From JAWKWA01 sp041397765 (GTDB lineage Bacteria > Pseudomonadota > Alphaproteobacteria > Rhizobiales > Hyphomicrobiaceae): DNA of 64,000 nt. Positions within the stretch are counted from its first letter, which is position 1. The number at the start of each line of letters is the position of its first letter. This document shows positions 62,801 through 64,000 of the stretch, in pieces. A model generated the notes under the pieces. The model was not told the origin of the DNA and ran no database searches. It was given only the letters and a program-made list of their open reading frames with translations. The position numbers were made by a program, and so were the translations under genes. The stretch spans positions 1-64,000 of the forward strand of contig JAWKWA010000007.1 of the NCBI GenBank assembly GCA_041397765.1, in the 5' to 3' direction.

Positions 62801-64000
62801 ATGAAGGGGCGCCGGAGCCCGGTGGCGAGAGCGGTGCGGGATCGTCGGCTGCCCCCTCGCGCGGCCCGGCAACGGGGGCAGGGCCGACCGGCGATGAGCC
62901 GGGGCGTGGGGCTGGCGGGGCTCATCCGGGCGCCGCGACGACGGGTCCGGGAAGCGGGCACGGCATGGATCCGACGGCTTGGAACGGCCGGCATCCCGCC
63001 GCCGGGCCATCCGGACGTCCCGGTGCACAGGTGCCGGGCGAAGGGGCGGCGCGCGAGCCCTTCGGACGCGACGCCCATCCGGGGCGCGATCCGCATCAAG
63101 GTCGCGATGCGCATCAAGGGCGTGAGGCAGGCCATCGCGACGGCGTTCCGGGCGGCGGCGGGACGCATGGCAGCGGACACCGGGAGCCGATGCACCGGGA
63201 TCGGAGCGAAGCGGCGAGACGCGACGGAGGCTCTCGGGACGGGATTTCGCGGGATGGAGGGCACCCGCCGGGATCGGCGGCGGCTGGCGGGGCGACGGCG
63301 CGTCCGGTGCCACCCCATCGTGATGGATCGCATCCGGTGGGCCATGGCGCCGGGGCCGGCGGGGCGACCGCCGGCATGGCCGGTGGATCGCGGCCGCATG
63401 ATGGTGGCGGATCGGCCCTCGGCCCGGGCGGGGCAGCAGGCACCCCGGCTGCTTCCTTCGTACCGTCCGATCCGAGGGGCGGCGCGGCGGCGTCGCCGCG
63501 CGGGGCATCCTCGCTGCCCGAGGGGGCGCACATGCGCGATCAGGCGAGCGAGCGGGGCGCGGCAGATGCCAAGGGCCGGCAGTTCCGGCCGCCGCAGTTC
63601 GATCCGCGCGCGGCGCTCTCGGGCGAGGGCGAGCCGGTTGCGCATGCCGGCGGCGACCGGGGACTGCCGGCGCACGGCGCCGGCGGCATGGTGCCGAACG
63701 GACCGGTGCCGGTCTCGCCGCTGCCGGGCATGGACGGGACGGTCGGCCCGGGCACGGCGGCGGCGGCCGCGGACGGTGAACCCGGCGAGCCGTCGCAGGG
63801 CATCGGCGCACGGGTCGAGGCGATGCGCGGGGGGCTCGCCAAGCTCAGCCGGCGCATGGCGCGGGCCGTCACGGACGTGGCCGGGGCAAGCGCGGCGGGC
63901 AAGGGCGCCGGGCCGGAGGCCGGTGCGGACGGCCGAGGGACCGACGGTTCGACCGGCGATGTCCGTGGCAGGGATGGCTACGGGGCGGACGGCCGGGAAA
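59812..64000 (+). CDS. Membrane c-di-GMP phosphodiesterase: 7TMR-DISM-like sensor, PAS, degenerate GGDEF, EAL, long disordered tail (partial)
   Basis: Open to the window end, at least 1,396 codons. After a signal peptide (LVLVLVALAMATIVGAGRADA) comes a periplasmic beta domain (about 25-180), a multi-helix membrane region (186-383), a PAS fold (about 412-495), a GGDEF domain whose signature is RITGDRFAIL (about residue 608), so unlikely to make c-di-GMP, and an EAL domain with GFEALVRWEHP (736), IDDFGTGYSS (860), TIKLDRT (881) and VVAEGVEEP, so probably an active phosphodiesterase. From about residue 970 it is Gly/Pro/His/Arg-rich disorder. ATG 59812 fits the signal peptide; GTG 59737 has the better ribosome-binding site. 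Confidence 0.85.
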   Translation, partial: MTAARLVLVLVALAMATIVGAGRADALEAIDIDRSTVRIDLTDISDQYAGRGDRLQIETAAGQFGIASRVEVPAQTPGTNPNWMVFALHNATDRRIERWLVSERYSIIGSGLLWPDLDQPRLLAVTPSLGLVPDLIPNDRADVFRLTLEPGETITFAVELASDRFPKTLLWDPLVYEKKLRDRSLFNGIMLGISGLIAIFLIAIFAANHRSIFPASAMVAASVLAYLCVDFGFWNKIFQLSASENATYRAATESAFVASLVVFFYVFLRLGLWHGWIRLLFAVWILGQIGLVAGAIVDPLLASTLARSSLLFFSGIGSLVIGYLAVRGQDRALALLPAWLLLMVWVFAAALAAEGRLNGDVVISGLVSGIVLITLLKSFIVTQFAFRAFEPLYGAPQNELQTRAVAIEAGGAAVWEWNSRRNEIQTSGNLEALLGLTPGELSCRVDDWTKHMHSSDRERFRLMLLSLQEKNGGSLNAEFRMRRSDGSYRWFELTAETLPASDQRTLKCVGLLRDVTAAKRAHERLVHDAVHDNLTGLPNRELFLDRLAVAIDRARQAGAARPTVLFIDIDRFKNVNNAFGLIVGDSMLLTTARRLSRHLAPGDTLARITGDRFAILLTSEFEPREVAMLAERVRRSLRTPLKINGKEVVLTGSIGIAVYDGEQASHQDLLKEAETAMYRAKRAGSDRIEIFKPSMRGETDERVAIESELRRAVERKQIHIHYQPILRFSNEELAGFEALVRWEHPRLGTLNPSEFIPIAEEADLITQIGSHVLERAAEEAARWQKTLGRSEDPLFVSVNISSRQLFRQDLVQEIRVILGRETVPKGCLKLEVTESLVMENPERAAEILDWLKQAGAGLSIDDFGTGYSSLAYLTRFAFDTIKLDRTLVGEVSRDAQAGAVVRSVVALAHELGRVVVAEGVEEPEDAQFLRAIGCELAQGFLYGEPMTEREVIELLKVMRKTDRKVERRGLLSGLTRRAGKSKDDAGATGDQGPGAFDEGAPEPGGESGAGSSAAPSRGPATGAGPTGDEPGRGAGGAHPGAATTGPGSGHGMDPTAWNGRHPAAGPSGRPGAQVPGEGAAREPFGRDAHPGRDPHQGRDAHQGREAGHRDGVPGGGGTHGSGHREPMHRDRSEAARRDGGSRDGISRDGGHPPGSAAAGGATARPVPPHRDGSHPVGHGAGAGGATAGMAGGSRPHDGGGSALGPGGAAGTPAASFVPSDPRGGAAASPRGASSLPEGAHMRDQASERGAADAKGRQFRPPQFDPRAALSGEGEPVAHAGGDRGLPAHGAGGMVPNGPVPVSPLPGMDGTVGPGTAAAAADGEPGEPSQGIGARVEAMRGGLAKLSRRMARAVTDVAGASAAGKGAGPEAGADGRGTDGSTGDVRGRDGYGADGRE

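Noticed and set aside
59557..63675. A 1,372-codon open frame on the minus strand
   Set aside because: It is antisense to the EAL protein, whose plus-strand frame has recognisable PAS, GGDEF and EAL motifs. The minus frame is Arg/His/Asp-rich with no family likeness, a GC-skew artefact.

Overview
The window is about 70% G+C chromosomal DNA from an alphaproteobacterium, most likely of the order Hyphomicrobiales (Rhizobiales). The inference rests on gene content and order: the ctaC-ctaD-ctaB-coxF-ctaG-ctaE-DUF983-surf1-thrC-M16 peptidase block, the degP/rarA/crcB/rluC neighbourhood, IalB-like, GYD and DUF2200 proteins, and a type III ornithine decarboxylase beside a divergent Lrp/AsnC regulator. 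No rRNA, tRNA, prophage, transposase or CRISPR array was seen.

Layout. 1-103: last codons of a plus-strand gene, probably RNase E. 104-472: a structured intergenic repeat and twin hairpins. 473-7158 (minus strand): housekeeping genes rluC, an RluA-type synthase, crcB, a Tae4-like amidase, ppa and rarA. 7234-10920: an acyl-activation/acyl-transfer locus, made of a three-domain adenylation-carrier-acyltransferase fusion divergent from a stand-alone acyltransferase. 11127-18094: patatin lipase, Do-type protease, Lrp/AsnC regulator with a phased operator array, a frame-broken ornithine decarboxylase, and small or DNA-repair genes. 18210-23650: probable hydroxyproline/proline catabolism (dehydratase, DapA-family deaminase, D-amino-acid dehydrogenase) plus a flavin monooxygenase. 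24258-24478: second copy of the structured repeat. 24475-27499: an amidohydrolase and a metal-ligand-less M24 'pita-bread' hydrolase.

27837-40751 is the most unusual part. A giant LEPR-motif/DUF4347 protein with cadherin-like and He_PIG-type repeats is followed by an overlapping operon of a TolC-like lipoprotein, a periplasmic HlyD adaptor, a GAF-HlyD adaptor and a PqqD-like/M50/HlyD fusion, then a membrane-anchored coiled coil. No ABC ATPase is encoded nearby, so this looks like an export or surface-display system built around a membrane metalloprotease. The giant gene is broken by many small indels inside nearly identical 678-bp repeats. These may be real decay or an assembly artefact.

40806-48015: a D-lactate-type FAD dehydrogenase, an exported protein made of eight repeats of one beta domain, glutathione-dependent formaldehyde dehydrogenase, DUF2200 and IalB-like genes. 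48774-56064: the aa3-type cytochrome c oxidase cluster with its assembly factors, including a 46-residue CoxF. 56130-59651: thrC, an M16 peptidase and a GNAT acetyltransferase. From 59812 to the window end: a membrane EAL phosphodiesterase with a degenerate GGDEF domain and a very long disordered tail, still open at 64000.

Family calls rest on motifs read by eye; no database search was possible.
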